From Uranotaenia lowii (Eukaryota; Arthropoda; Insecta; Diptera; Culicidae): a stretch of DNA of 64,000 bases. The position numbers were made by a program, and so were the translations under genes. Under the pieces are notes generated by a model. That model saw only the letters and a list, made by a program, of their open reading frames with translations, was not told the origin of the DNA and did not search any database. The stretch lies in assembly GCF_029784155.1 (NCBI RefSeq), contig NC_073693.1, forward strand, positions 359,917,863 through 359,981,862. The letters are read 5' to 3'. Numbering within the stretch: the stretch's first letter is position 1; every line of letters begins with the position of its first letter. Below are positions 56,301 through 64,000 of the stretch, piece by piece.

Positions 56301-58097
56301 GTCAAAAATGTCAAAAATGTCGGAAATGTCGGAAATGTCGGAAATGTCAAAAATGTCAAAAATGTCAAAAATGTCAAAAATGTCAAAAATGTCAAAAATG
56401 TCAAAAATGTCAAAAATGTCAAAAATGTCAAAAATGTCAAAAATGTCAAAAATGTCAAAAATGTCAAAAATGTCAAAAATGACAAAAATGACAAAAATGA
56501 CAAAAATGACAAAAATGACAAAAATGACAAAAATGACAAAAATGACAAAAATGACAAAAATGACAAAAATGACAAAAATGACAAAAATGACAAAAATGAC
56601 AAAAATGACAAAAATGACAAAAATGACAAAAATGACAAAAATGACAAAAATGACAAAAATGACAAAAATGACAAAAATGACAAAAATGACAAAAATGACA
56701 AAAATGACAAAAATGACAAAAATGACAAAAATGACAAAAATGACAAAAATGACAAAAATGACAAAAATGACAAAAATGACAAAAATGACAAAAATGACAA
56801 AAATGACAAAAATGACAAAAATGACAAAAATGACAAAAATGACAAAAATGACAAAAATGACAAAAATGACAAAAATGACAAAAATGACAAAAATGACAAA
56901 AATGACAAAAATGACAAAAATGACAAAAATGACAAAAATGACAAAAATGACAAAAATGACAAAAATGACAAAAATGACAAAAATGACAAAAATGACAAAA
57001 ATGACAAAAATGACAAAAATGACAAAAATGACAAAAATGACAAAAATGACAAAAATGACAAAAATGCCAAAAATGACAAAAATGACAAAAATGACAAAAA
57101 TGACAAAAATGACAAAAATGACAAAAATGACAAAAATGATAAAAATGACAAAAATGACAAAAATGACAAAAATGACAAAAATGACAAAAATGACAAAAAT
57201 GACAAAAATGACAAAAATGACAAAAATGACAAAAATGACAAAAATGACAAAAATGACAAAAATGACAAAAATGACAAAAATGACAAAAATGACAAAAATG
57301 ACAAAAATGACAAAAATGACAAAAATGACAAAAATGACAAAAATGACAAAAATGACAAAATTGTCAAAAATGACAAAATTGTCAAAAATGACAATAATGG
57401 CAAACGTCTTATTTGAATCAAATGCAAGTTAGAGAAGTTTTAAATTGATTAAAAAAGTTCCAATATTTCTTCAAATTTTTCAACATTTTTCAAAAATATT
57501 TCAAACTTTTGCCGACATTCGTCTGCAAGTCTCTTTAGATTGTCGAAAAATTTTCAAAGGTATTAAACATTGAAAGTGGTAAGTAATTTTCTCTCACCTG
57601 TCGACCGTCGTTGAGCTGCGTTCGGCGTCTGGACGCCGTTTGGGGTCTGCTGTCGTCGCCAACACGGTCTGCGGCACTTCATTGCGTACGATCCGTACAC
57701 CAGGGGATTCATACAGGAATTGGAAACGGCCATCAGGAACAGCCCATCTTGAATGGCCCCGTCCACCTTGGTAGCGCTTTCCCGATCGAACATATACCTG
57801 CGTCGATGGGATGAATGAAACATGAGACTTGACTTGAGTGAGTTTCTCAATTTGCGACTGCATTGAGATTTGATTGGAAACTCTTCAGGAGAAAGTTTGT
57901 TTTTTTTTTGTTCATTGAGAATTTCCTAAAGTTCGAAACCTACCACAGGGTCATGACGACGTATGGCGTCCAGCACCAAACGAATACGACCACAATCGTA
58001 ATGGTCAACCGGAGTGTCCTCTGGCGGGCTCGCTCGATGTGGGTCAAATCGTTGCATCGAAGTCTCATCGCTCCCGTATGGCTCGTGTCACTCGTTT
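35093..58097 (-). CDS. AKH/corazonin/ACP-type neuropeptide GPCR, 3' five exons (partial gene)
   Basis: Five exons on the minus strand join in frame: 58097-57944, 57797-57598, 54207-54064, 37205-37108 and 35374-35093. All introns are GT-AG and every junction phase agrees (split codons TG|G, G|AT, A|GT, then phase 0). They encode about 291 residues: the end of intracellular loop 3, TM6 with the CWTPY motif, extracellular loop 3, TM7 with [14 protein letters not shown] (the NPxxY switch), a basic post-TM7 segment, and a cytoplasmic tail of roughly 200 residues including an N-rich run. The sequence pattern places it in the insect GnRH-receptor-related family (adipokinetic hormone, corazonin and ACP receptors), plasma-membrane receptors for neuropeptides; I lean to the ACP or corazonin receptor but cannot decide. 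TM1-TM5 exons are not in the visible sequence and must lie beyond the satellite and gap. Introns of 0.15, 3.4, 16.9 and 1.7 kb are packed with repeats. Confidence 0.85.
35711..36868. repeat. 13-bp satellite, unit CAGATTTCAGATT, about 85 copies
   Basis: A near-perfect array inside the last receptor intron, with a degenerate left edge (35711-35840) and a few variant units (near 36424, 36442, 36570, 36834). A 101-codon frame at 36569-36874 is a by-product (13 units make a 13-residue period). Confidence 0.95.
37108..37205 (-). CDS. Receptor exon: cytoplasmic tail, part 2
   Basis: Acceptor TTTGAACAG, donor GTAAGT (37107-37102). The 98-bp exon completes a serine codon and gives a short Ala/Gly-rich segment followed by a Thr/Arg-rich one. 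Linkage to exons 17 kb away rests on phase agreement and the absence of any rival exon on this strand. Confidence 0.75.
38600..39692. mobile_element. hAT-like non-autonomous element (1093 bp)
   Basis: Flanked by the exact 8-bp duplication CTAAGTAC (38592-38599 and 39693-39700), which fits nTnnnnAn. The TIRs are CAGTGTTCGGC and CAATGTTCGGC (10 of 11). About 120-180 bp at each end are dense in GCTAA/TTAGCG hexamers in opposite orientation, as expected of subterminal transposase-binding repeats. The interior is AT-rich and non-coding. Lies in the 16.9-kb receptor intron. Confidence 0.88.
40618..41910 (+). CDS. LINE ORF1 (Gag-like RNA-binding protein), intact
   Basis: 430 residues from ATG 40618 to TGA 41908-41910. 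The N-terminal third is basic and low in complexity. The middle matches the ORF1 domain of Jockey elements. Three zinc knuckles follow at about residues 235-300: CX2CX4HX4C, CX2CX4HX4C and CX2CX3HX6C. The tail is Ser/Asn-rich. ORF1 proteins bind element RNA and act as chaperones during target-primed reverse transcription. The frame is also open upstream through the 5' UTR into the host transposase, but 40618 is the first ATG that makes an ORF1-like start. Confidence 0.9.
   Translation: MGKSSAGSRAGRKRIAEPNPGPSAKKVEISNSFDVLHNIGDEEIFIFNSDKSTKKPSSSYTLKNEKIPPITVTIPDFNAFRKEIVTSVKDVKISFQIGRRGTARILAESFNDFQKVLNYLNNKKHQFFTYDTRSDRPFKVVLRGLTGDQTPDEITAELNSLLGFSPIQVIQMRKRTNTNNISSVGFAPELYLIHFKKDQVNNLQILEKARLMFHCRVKFEPFRKSSTNFLQNITQCRRCQAFCHGTKNCRMNARCMFCGSFDHEKSKCLFGGDKPKTEFFKCANCAGNHSSNSLDCPIRAKIIASRKNPKVSRKVSSPPSSFSSSHVGPANNLPVRIQPRSTLESRLGNTRSDFNVTWADSAPQTRCLSFSEVVENGLPSSGLTNKNGKKPSLNVHAKAWENPRNSNTFSSPSSSDSNNFVDLGEITEEK
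42035..44691 (+). pseudogene. LINE ORF2 (endonuclease-reverse transcriptase) with one frameshift
   Basis: First part 42035-42775 (246 residues): APE-type endonuclease with the ITET, GDFNAKH and SDHLPV blocks. Second part 42772-44691 (639 residues): reverse transcriptase with fingers/palm motifs, [10 protein letters not shown], and the catalytic FADD (encoded near 44043), then a thumb and a C-terminal extension. The two frames overlap as ATGA at 42772-42775. In known Jockey elements these domains form one protein, so a single small indel near 42770 is the simplest explanation. Otherwise the frame is open throughout. Confidence 0.9.
44912..44917 (+). promoter_or_regulatory. Polyadenylation signal AATAAA of the LINE
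   Basis: AATAAA lies about 10 bp before the genomic poly(A) run that starts near 44927, a normal spacing for a retrotransposed polyadenylated transcript. Confidence 0.8.
44995..45690. mobile_element. TA-flanked MITE rich in CATAAGA/TCTTATG palindromes (696 bp)
   Basis: Inserted between the catalytic DDE motif and the rest of the DD37E transposase. TA at 44993-44994 and 45691-45692; ends CACTCAG and its complement CTGAGTG. Removing the element and one TA restores the reading of the host codons at the junction. At least six sites of the form CATAAGAnnTCTTATG or CATAAGA alone occur, three in the first 160 bp and three or more in the last 130 bp. The middle has no coding content. Confidence 0.88.
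46410..47420. other. Intronic sequence, nothing recognised
   Basis: AT-rich, part of the large receptor intron; no TIR pair, exon or conserved frame seen. Confidence 0.45.
47421..47588. mobile_element. Small TIR element (about 168 bp)
   Basis: The ends are imperfect inverted copies (about 23 bp) sharing ACACA and AAAGAGGC. A second internal stem, TTCGATTGGAAT with its complement ATTCCAATCGAA, lies at about 47517-47560. No clear target duplication. Non-coding. Confidence 0.5.
48819..48899 (-). repeat. 80-bp dispersed repeat, copy 1 (inverted)
   Basis: The complement of this stretch matches 49507-49590 and 49887-49970: AAGAGCTTTCTAT, GTGTCGCA, TTAAAATCTGATC, then TTCCGGAACCGG and CAGAT. Identity is about 80-85 percent. 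Confidence 0.75.
49507..49590 (+). repeat. 80-bp dispersed repeat, copy 2
   Basis: Direct copy of 49887-49970 and inverted copy of 48819-48899. Its right side abuts the hairpin element 49633-49850. Confidence 0.75.
49633..49850. mobile_element. Fold-back element with about 72-bp arms
   Basis: The left arm 49633-49706 and right arm 49780-49850 are inverted copies with few mismatches (CAAATAACACACGACGTATT and onward). The loop is about 73 bp. TTAA occurs near both outer ends, but three bases separate it unequally, so a piggyBac-type target is only a possibility. No coding content. Confidence 0.8.
49887..49970 (+). repeat. 80-bp dispersed repeat, copy 3
   Basis: Third copy, directly right of the fold-back element. 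The pair 49507-49590 and 49887-49970 brackets the hairpin. Confidence 0.75.
50830..52860 (-). pseudogene. Decayed DD37E-type transposase
   Basis: On the minus strand, pieces in family order are: an N-terminal DNA-binding start (LRTIKANPG near 52770), a middle block with MYKEKCLKN (near 52530), then about 1.2 kb of inserted sequence, then the catalytic block [16 protein letters not shown] (near 51110) and [12 protein letters not shown] (near 51010), ending near 50830. Frameshifts and stops occur in every piece. It is related to, but clearly different from, the DD37E copy at 39910-46406. TIRs were not identified. Confidence 0.75.
51337..51582. mobile_element. Possible MITE with GTGACGTGAATTCA ends
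   Basis: GTGACGTGAATTCAC at 51337 and its complement ending 51582 form a 14-bp inverted pair 246 bp apart, inside the decayed transposase. Further forward copies of the motif at 51526, 51977 and 52143 complicate the boundaries. Confidence 0.4.
52990..54063. other. Intronic sequence, nothing recognised
   Basis: AT-rich. A copy of the 17-mer CTGCATACATTTAGGGG (one mismatch) is at 53224-53240. No other structure seen. Confidence 0.45.
54064..54207 (-). CDS. Receptor exon: cytoplasmic tail, part 1
   Basis: Acceptor CATTTCAG, donor GTAAGT (54063-54058). The 144-bp exon reads in only one open frame, which matches the phase left by the TM7 exon and the phase required by the next one. Confidence 0.85.
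54321..54344. repeat. TATG tetranucleotide microsatellite
   Basis: Six TATG units in the receptor intron immediately upstream (gene sense) of the first tail exon. Confidence 0.85.
55260..56478. repeat. 9-bp satellite, unit AAAAATGTC, about 135 copies
   Basis: Nearly perfect array with occasional GAC, CGG, AGG and TAA variants (near 55399, 55501, 55803, 56144, 56323-56341). It lies in the 3.4-kb receptor intron and switches abruptly to the next subtype. Confidence 0.96.
56479..57400. repeat. 9-bp satellite, unit AAAAATGAC, about 100 copies
   Basis: Same period as the preceding array with T to A in the seventh to ninth positions of the unit. Very few variants. The right edge (57352-57405) contains AAAATTGTC units, the unit type of the array at 9797-12323. 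It ends about 200 bp before the TM7 exon. Confidence 0.96.
57598..57797 (-). CDS. Receptor exon: ECL3-TM7
   Basis: Acceptor CGACGCAG, donor GTGAGA. The 200-bp exon completes the tryptophan codon, then encodes loop 3, TM7 with NSCMNPLVY, a Cys-containing basic juxtamembrane stretch, and a T/N/Q-rich start of the tail. Confidence 0.92.
57944..58097 (-). CDS. Receptor exon: ICL3-TM6
   Basis: The acceptor is GAATAG just upstream of 58097; the frame is closed by TGA further upstream, so the exon must begin about here. The donor is GTAGGT (57943-57938). It encodes the end of loop 3 ([16 protein letters not shown] basic motif), TM6 with CWTPY, and ends on TG of a tryptophan codon. Confidence 0.88.
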
Positions 58098-58452
58098 CTA
58101 TTCAGTCCAGTCGATCAGGGGTGAAAGTTTTGTGGATTTCCGGAATGTGTTTGTGAGGATTTCCAGTTGATTCCAGGCACAGCAGACACGTGGCAATCGA
58201 AAAAAGAGTCAGAAAACCAAAACTAATTAGGAATCAATGGCAAAGAGCATAAAGCAACTTTCATCGGAAAATTCCGTTTTGAATACTAATTGGCAATTTA
58301 TTTTCTCGTTTTCAATATTGATCAAAGTAAAATCATCAGATTTTAAAGCTGAAACAGATATTAAAGAAAAAATTCAATGAAAGTTAAAATTTATCTCGGG
58401 TCAGACTCACTTCCATTAATCCAACAAATTCAAGCCACGAATAAACAAGTAA
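58098..58452 (-). other. Intron upstream of the TM6 exon
   Basis: No further receptor exon is recognisable. It separates the TM6 exon from the satellite that follows. Confidence 0.5.
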
Positions 58453-61000
58453 TTTTTATGTCATTTTTGTCATTTTCGTCATTTTCGTCATTTTTGTCAT
58501 TTTTGTCATTTTTGTCATTTTTGTCATTTTTGTCATTTTTGTCATTTTTGTCATTTTTGTCATTTTTGTCATTTTTGTCATTTTTGTCATTTTTGTCATT
58601 TTTGTCATTTTTGTCATTTTTGTCATTTTTGTCATTTTTGTCATTTTTGTCATTTTTGTCATTTTTGTCATTTTTGTCATTTTTGTCATTTTTGTCATTT
58701 TTGTCATTTTTGTCATTTTTGTCATTTTTGTCATTTTTGTCATTTTTGTCATTTTTGTCATTTTTGTCATTTTTGTCATTTTTGTCATTTTTGTCATTTT
58801 TGTCATTTTTGTCATTTTTGTCATTTTTGTCATTTTTGTCATTTTTGTCATTTTTGTCATTTTTGTCATTTTTGTCATTTTTGTCATTTTTGTCATTTTT
58901 GTCATTTTTGTCATTTTTGTCATTTTTGTCATTTTTGTCATTTTTGTCATTTTTGTCATTTTTGTCATTTTTGTCATTTTTGTCATTTTTGTCATTTTTG
59001 TCATTTTTGTCATTTTTGTCATTTTTGTCATTTTTGTCATTTTTGTCATTTTTGTCATTTTTGTCATTTTTGTTATTTTTGTCATTTTTGTCATTTTTGT
59101 CATTTTTGTCATTTTTGTCATTTTTGTCATTTTTGTCATTTTTGTCATTTTTGTCATTTTTGTCATTTTTGTCATTTTTGTCATTTTTGTCATTTTTGTC
59201 ATTTTTGTCATTTTTGTCATTTTTGTCATTTTTGTCATTTTTGTCATTTTTGTCATTTTTGTCATTTTTGTCATTTTTGTCATTTTTGTCATTTTTGTCA
59301 TTTTTGTCATTTTTGTCATTTTTGTCATTTTTGTCATTTTTGTCATTTTTGTCATTTTTGTCACTTTTGTCACTTTTGTCACTTTTGTCATTTTTGTCAT
59401 TTTTGTCATTTTTGTCATTTTTGTCATTTTTGTCATTTTTGTCATTTTTGTCATTTTTGTCATTTTTGTCATTTTTGTCATTTTTGTCATTTTTGTCATT
59501 TTTGTCATTTTTGTCATTTTGTCTTTTGTCATTTTTGTCATTTTTGTCATTTTGTCATTTTTGTCATTTTTGTCATTTTTGTCATTTTTGTCATTTTTGT
59601 CATTTTTGTCATTTTTGTCATTTTTGTCATTTTTGTCATTTTTGTCATTTTGTCATTTTTGTCATTTTTGTCATTTTTGTCATTTTTGTCATTTTTGTCA
59701 TTTTTGTCATTTTTGTCATTTTTGTCATTTTTGTCATATTTGTCATTTTTGTCATTTTTGTCATTTTTGTCATTTTTGTCATTTTTGTCATTTTTGTCAT
59801 TTTTGTCATTTTTGTCATTTTTGTCATTTTTGTCATTTTTGTCATTTTTGTCATTTTTGTCATTTTTGTCATTTTTGTCATTTTTGTCATTTTTGTCATT
59901 TTTGTCATTTTTGTCATTTTTGTCATTTTTGTCATTTTTGTCATTTTTGTCATTTTTGTCATTTTTGTCATTTTGTCATTTTTGTCATTTTTGTCATTTT
60001 TGTCATTTTTGTCATTTTTGTCATTTTTGTCATTTTTGTCATTTTTGTCATTTTTGTCATTTTTGTCATTTTTGTCATTTTTGTCATTTTTGTCATTTTT
60101 GTCATTTTTGTCATTTTTGTCATTTTTGTCATTTTTGTCATTTTTGTCATTTTTGTCATTTTTGTCATTTTTGTCATTTTTGTCATTTTTGTCATTTTTG
60201 TCATTTTTGTCATTTTTGTCATTTTTGTCATTTTTGTCATTTTTGTCATTTTTGTCATTTTTGTCATTTTTGTCATTTTTGTCATTTTTGTCATTTTTGT
60301 CATTTTTGTCATTTTTGTCATTTTTGTCATTTTTGTCATTTTTGTCATTTTTGTCATTTTTGTCATTTTTGTCATTTTTGTCATTTTTGTCATTTTTGTC
60401 ATTTTTGTCATTTTTGTCATTTTTGTCATTTTTGTCATTTTTGTCATTTTTGTCATTTTTGTCATTTTTGTCATTTTTGTCATTTTTGTCATTTTTGTCA
60501 TTTTTGTCATTTTTGTCATTTTTGTCATTTTTGTCATTTTTGTCATTTTTGTCATTTTTGTCATTTTTGTCATTTTTTGTCATTTTTGTCATTTTTGTCA
60601 TTTTTGTCATTTTTGTCATTTTTGTCATTTTTGTCATTTTTGTCATTTTTGTCATTTTTGTCATTTTTGTCATTTTTGTCATTTTTGTCATTTTTGTCAT
60701 TTTTGTCATTTTTGTCATTTTTGTCATTTTTGTCATTTTTGTCATTTTGTCATTTTTTTCATTTTTGTCATTTTTGTCATTTTTGTCATTTTTGTCATTT
60801 TTGTCATTTTTGTCATTTTGTCATTTTTGTCATTTTTGTCATTTTTGTCATTTTTGTCATTTTTGTCATTTTTGTCATTTTTGTCATTTTTGTCATTTTT
60901 GTCATTTTTGTCATTTTTGTCATTTTTGTCATTTTTGTCATTTTTGTCATTTTTGTCATTTTTGTCATTTTTGTCATTTTTGTCATTTTTGTCATTTTTG
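58453..61000. repeat. 9-bp satellite, unit TTTTTGTCA, about 280 copies
   Basis: The reverse complement of the AAAAATGAC subtype. Variants: TTTTCGTCA at the left edge, a TCACTTTTG trio near 59362-59385, single-base deletions or insertions that change phase (59520, 59570, 59651, 59971, 60575, 60748, 60819). It runs straight into the N gap, so its true length is unknown. Confidence 0.96.
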
Positions 61001-61500
61001 NNNNNNNNNNNNNNNNNNNNNNNNNNNNNNNNNNNNNNNNNNNNNNNNNNNNNNNNNNNNNNNNNNNNNNNNNNNNNNNNNNNNNNNNNNNNNNNNNNNN
61101 NNNNNNNNNNNNNNNNNNNNNNNNNNNNNNNNNNNNNNNNNNNNNNNNNNNNNNNNNNNNNNNNNNNNNNNNNNNNNNNNNNNNNNNNNNNNNNNNNNNN
61201 NNNNNNNNNNNNNNNNNNNNNNNNNNNNNNNNNNNNNNNNNNNNNNNNNNNNNNNNNNNNNNNNNNNNNNNNNNNNNNNNNNNNNNNNNNNNNNNNNNNN
61301 NNNNNNNNNNNNNNNNNNNNNNNNNNNNNNNNNNNNNNNNNNNNNNNNNNNNNNNNNNNNNNNNNNNNNNNNNNNNNNNNNNNNNNNNNNNNNNNNNNNN
61401 NNNNNNNNNNNNNNNNNNNNNNNNNNNNNNNNNNNNNNNNNNNNNNNNNNNNNNNNNNNNNNNNNNNNNNNNNNNNNNNNNNNNNNNNNNNNNNNNNNNN
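61001..61500. other. Assembly gap, exactly 500 N
   Basis: A round-number run of N, as scaffolders insert for gaps of unknown size. The left side is satellite and the right side is the duplicated segment. Confidence 0.99.
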
Positions 61501-64000
61501 GGTCACTTGAAAATTTATTAAGCCTCGAATTAAGCATCAGAATTCTAGGGCATTTTACTCAGCTCAAGATTTAACTTCTTTTCGTAACTTTCGATTCTCA
61601 TAGCATAGTCGAAATCACAGAATAATCTATAATTTCACAAAGTTTTTGGCGAATTTCCGTGACAAAATCTGTGTCACAGGCCACCACAGAATATTGAAAT
61701 ATTTACTCAGAATTCACAGAATTTCTGCATATTGTACATTCTTTTGAAATGATGAATGGTCATATCACTATTTACCTCATATTTTTAATGATGGAATTTT
61801 ATTGCATTTGTTTTGTTAAATTTTAACTCCAATTAAATTATTTAAAAAACAATTCAGTTTGTGAATATTTGATTTGACTTTTCTAAAAAATCATGACAAC
61901 AGCGCCATAGAAAACCGGAACAGAATTTTGATGTCAAATCATAGAGTTACAGATTTTTATTTGTGAAAAACACAGATTTTTTCAGCATTTAAATGAGACC
62001 ACAATAAAAGTGTTTCTAGAAAATTAAAGCTATCATTGTATATTAACAACTGAAATATTACATTCCTCAAATTAATATTTTTACCCTTGAACTTGAGCCT
62101 TCCAGATGATAGATGAACACATTACCTTTGTGCCATGATCCGTAGCAGTAATGATGGTGAATTCCGTCGCCTTTTCAAAATTAGCATTCCACCAAGTGAA
62201 CCAACTTAAAATGGTTGAGTTATTTAAATCAGTCAAGTTACAATATTTAGACTTATTCCTATATTACGCGCTTAAAATTTGAACTTCAAAATTTTTTGTA
62301 TAAAAAAATGCATATATTTATACAGTTTTTGATATGCCAAAAATACTCAAACAAAGTCAAGAAAAGTAAAACACTCTGATGTTAAATTTGAAAACTTATT
62401 TTTTTTTATTGCTAGGGGAGATGGGGGCATAATGGCCACCTTAAGGAAAACGGTTGTTTTACCATAGAAAATAGCTATAATATGGAGGTTACATTATTGT
62501 TTCGTGTTCAGACACTTGAAAAGCCTATTCCCTAACGGGCTGAAACGTGAAAAACTAGATGAAAACGTTAAAAAATGCATTTCAAAAAATTTTGCCAAAA
62601 GCTGAAAACCAACCACTGTGGAGGCATAATGAGAACTAAGTGCTATGTTCGGAGGATGATGCTACTAGCCGTATAATGTAACAATAAAAAAATCGATCAT
62701 GAATTGTGAATGGAAAAAAATCACCTCGAACAGAAATCTAACTCTAGTCTTTTGATTACCTCTCCGACACCTTACCAATAGGCTAAATTGTCGGATGAAA
62801 ACTAGTCAAGGTGTGGCGCTATAAATCAATTTTAATTCGCTGCTAGATTCTACGGCAGAAAATGCTCATTGTGCCTCGATAATATGGTGCTCTATATGCC
62901 CCTAGTCAACAAATTTAAGTAAAAACGTGTTTTAAAATTGATAAAAGTGAAAAATCAAAAATTTTTTGATTGTAAAAATTGAGAAACAATGTGTACATCA
63001 TGTTGCAGTGCGTACATTATAGATCAAGGTTATTTTAAGATCATAAGAGCTTATTTCGTGGTGCTCAAAAATTATAATGTTTTCGTAACTTGAGAACCCA
63101 GCTAGTTTTTTTTAAATATCTCTGTAAAGATGATAAGGAGATTCCTTTTTTTGTGAAAAATTAATACTATAGGAAATACGAAACAAATCCTCATGAAAAT
63201 TTATTTAAGAAAATACGGATTTTCGTAGAAAAGCGTAGTTCTCATTATGCCTCGGGTGCTCATTATGCCCTCATCTCCCCTAATACAATTGATATTCAAA
63301 TCTATGAGCTTTCCCGTCGTTTTTCACTATTTACTTCAGCGTAAAGCAGCCCTAATGCAGTAGGACTCCTTACACAAATTTAAAAGATCGATCTTGAAGA
63401 GAGACCCTAAGACCAAACCCACCGGGCGTTGCTATTTCGGTCGGCATTTTAGGTGCTTTGACTGGTTGCGTTTTTATCTACTTACTGATTTTCGCACCCA
63501 TTGTTGCCTTCTAGGTTGGTATTTGTGTTTGTTTATTTTCTGGTAGCGACAACCGGCTGCGTTGCTACCGGGTTGCTACATAAACGCACCCTGTAACAAC
63601 CTACTGCTCGAATGCTATTTCTCAAATCAAGTTAGCGACTGTTGGTGCGATGATATGTTGGATAGATATGTTCCTGTATGTACTCGAATTGAGGTTTAGC
63701 AACCATTGGTGGGCCTGGTCTAAGACTAAAGTAGCAATAATGTCGACTTACATGTTTACTGCATGCATGACTCGCTCGCACTGTGATACGTTCATCGAGG
63801 AATCACCGTTCCAACCGCTTAACCTGGAATTTCTTAGGCAAGATCGGGCTTCTTCTTTTCACTCTCCTGATGACGATTGTCACCCGCTAAAACTTCACCA
63901 ATTTCTCCGGCAGCGCTATCCCACCCGACTGTTGGTACAATTGCCCTGGGAACCCCTTTTGAAGAGGAATTTGAACGGAATGAACTCAACCGGAACCACG
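61501..64000. repeat. Large duplicated segment, copy B (runs off window)
   Basis: Colinear with 23149-25826 from its first base after the gap to the window end. Single-base differences are about one per 200 bp, plus the absence of 178 bp after 62636. Divergence and structure look allelic rather than like an old duplication. Confidence 0.95.
62415..63280. mobile_element. TA-flanked TIR element, second copy, 178 bp shorter
   Basis: Same TIRs and TA sites (62413-62414 and 63281-63282) as 24063-25106, length 866 bp. The missing block corresponds to 24285-24462. Confidence 0.8.

Noticed and set aside
55260..61000. CRISPR-like or telomeric array
   Set aside because: Units are 9 bp and contiguous with no spacers, and do not match TTAGG or other insect telomere repeats.
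61501..64000. Independent old segmental duplication
   Set aside because: Divergence of about 0.5 percent and the abrupt start at an N gap favour an allelic haplotig; kept as a finding rather than as a true duplication.

Overview
The window looks like nuclear DNA of a mosquito (Culicidae); I cannot name the genus. It is AT-rich, has spliced genes with canonical GT-AG introns, and is dominated by mobile DNA of kinds known from mosquitoes: Tc1/mariner-superfamily elements of the DD37E and DD37D types, a Jockey-clade (Juan-like) non-LTR retrotransposon, tRNA-derived SINEs and many short TIR elements.

Only two host genes are well supported. On the + strand at 5628-7026 is a two-exon gene for a secreted, probably lipid-binding protein of the JHBP/takeout/group-7-allergen (TULIP) type. 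On the - strand, running from 58097 down to 35093 and continuing beyond what can be traced, are the last five exons of a class A GPCR of the adipokinetic hormone/corazonin/ACP (GnRH-receptor-like) family: ICL3-TM6, TM7, and a long cytoplasmic tail. All five exon junctions agree in phase. Its introns span 23 kb and hold a 13-bp satellite, 9-bp satellites, a hAT-like element, and a DD37E transposon that itself carries a nearly intact 4.5-kb LINE plus a MITE.

Layout: 1-5600 intergenic with a TA-flanked TIR element, a SINE and a TIR element built of 72-bp repeats; 5628-7026 TULIP-like gene; 7391-9117 fold-back element and a LINE ORF1 relic; 9797-12323 a 9-bp satellite (unit TCAAAATTG); 12.3-19 kb sparse sequence with a retroposon and a TTAA MITE; 19031-22928 a 3.9-kb inverted-repeat element with a mariner copy in one arm; 23149-25826 a segment that recurs at 61501-64000; 26721-30231 a tandem duplication of a 0.45-kb unit plus decayed 9-bp array; 30232-33610 fold-back elements and an ORF1 relic split by a hAT-like MITE; 35093-58097 the GPCR; 58453-61000 another 9-bp satellite running into a 500-N gap; 61501-64000 second copy of the 23149-25826 segment, about 0.5 percent diverged and lacking 178 bp, which suggests an unpurged second haplotype.

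The most interesting structures are: complementary 9-bp satellites in opposite orientation on both sides of the TM6/TM7 receptor exons; the three-deep transposon nest at 39910-46406, whose pre-insertion sites can be read; a hAT-like MITE carrying a 19-bp minisatellite inside a LINE ORF1; and a MITE made of CATAAGA/TCTTATG palindromes. The very long open frames inside the satellites are artefacts of a 9-bp unit lacking stops.
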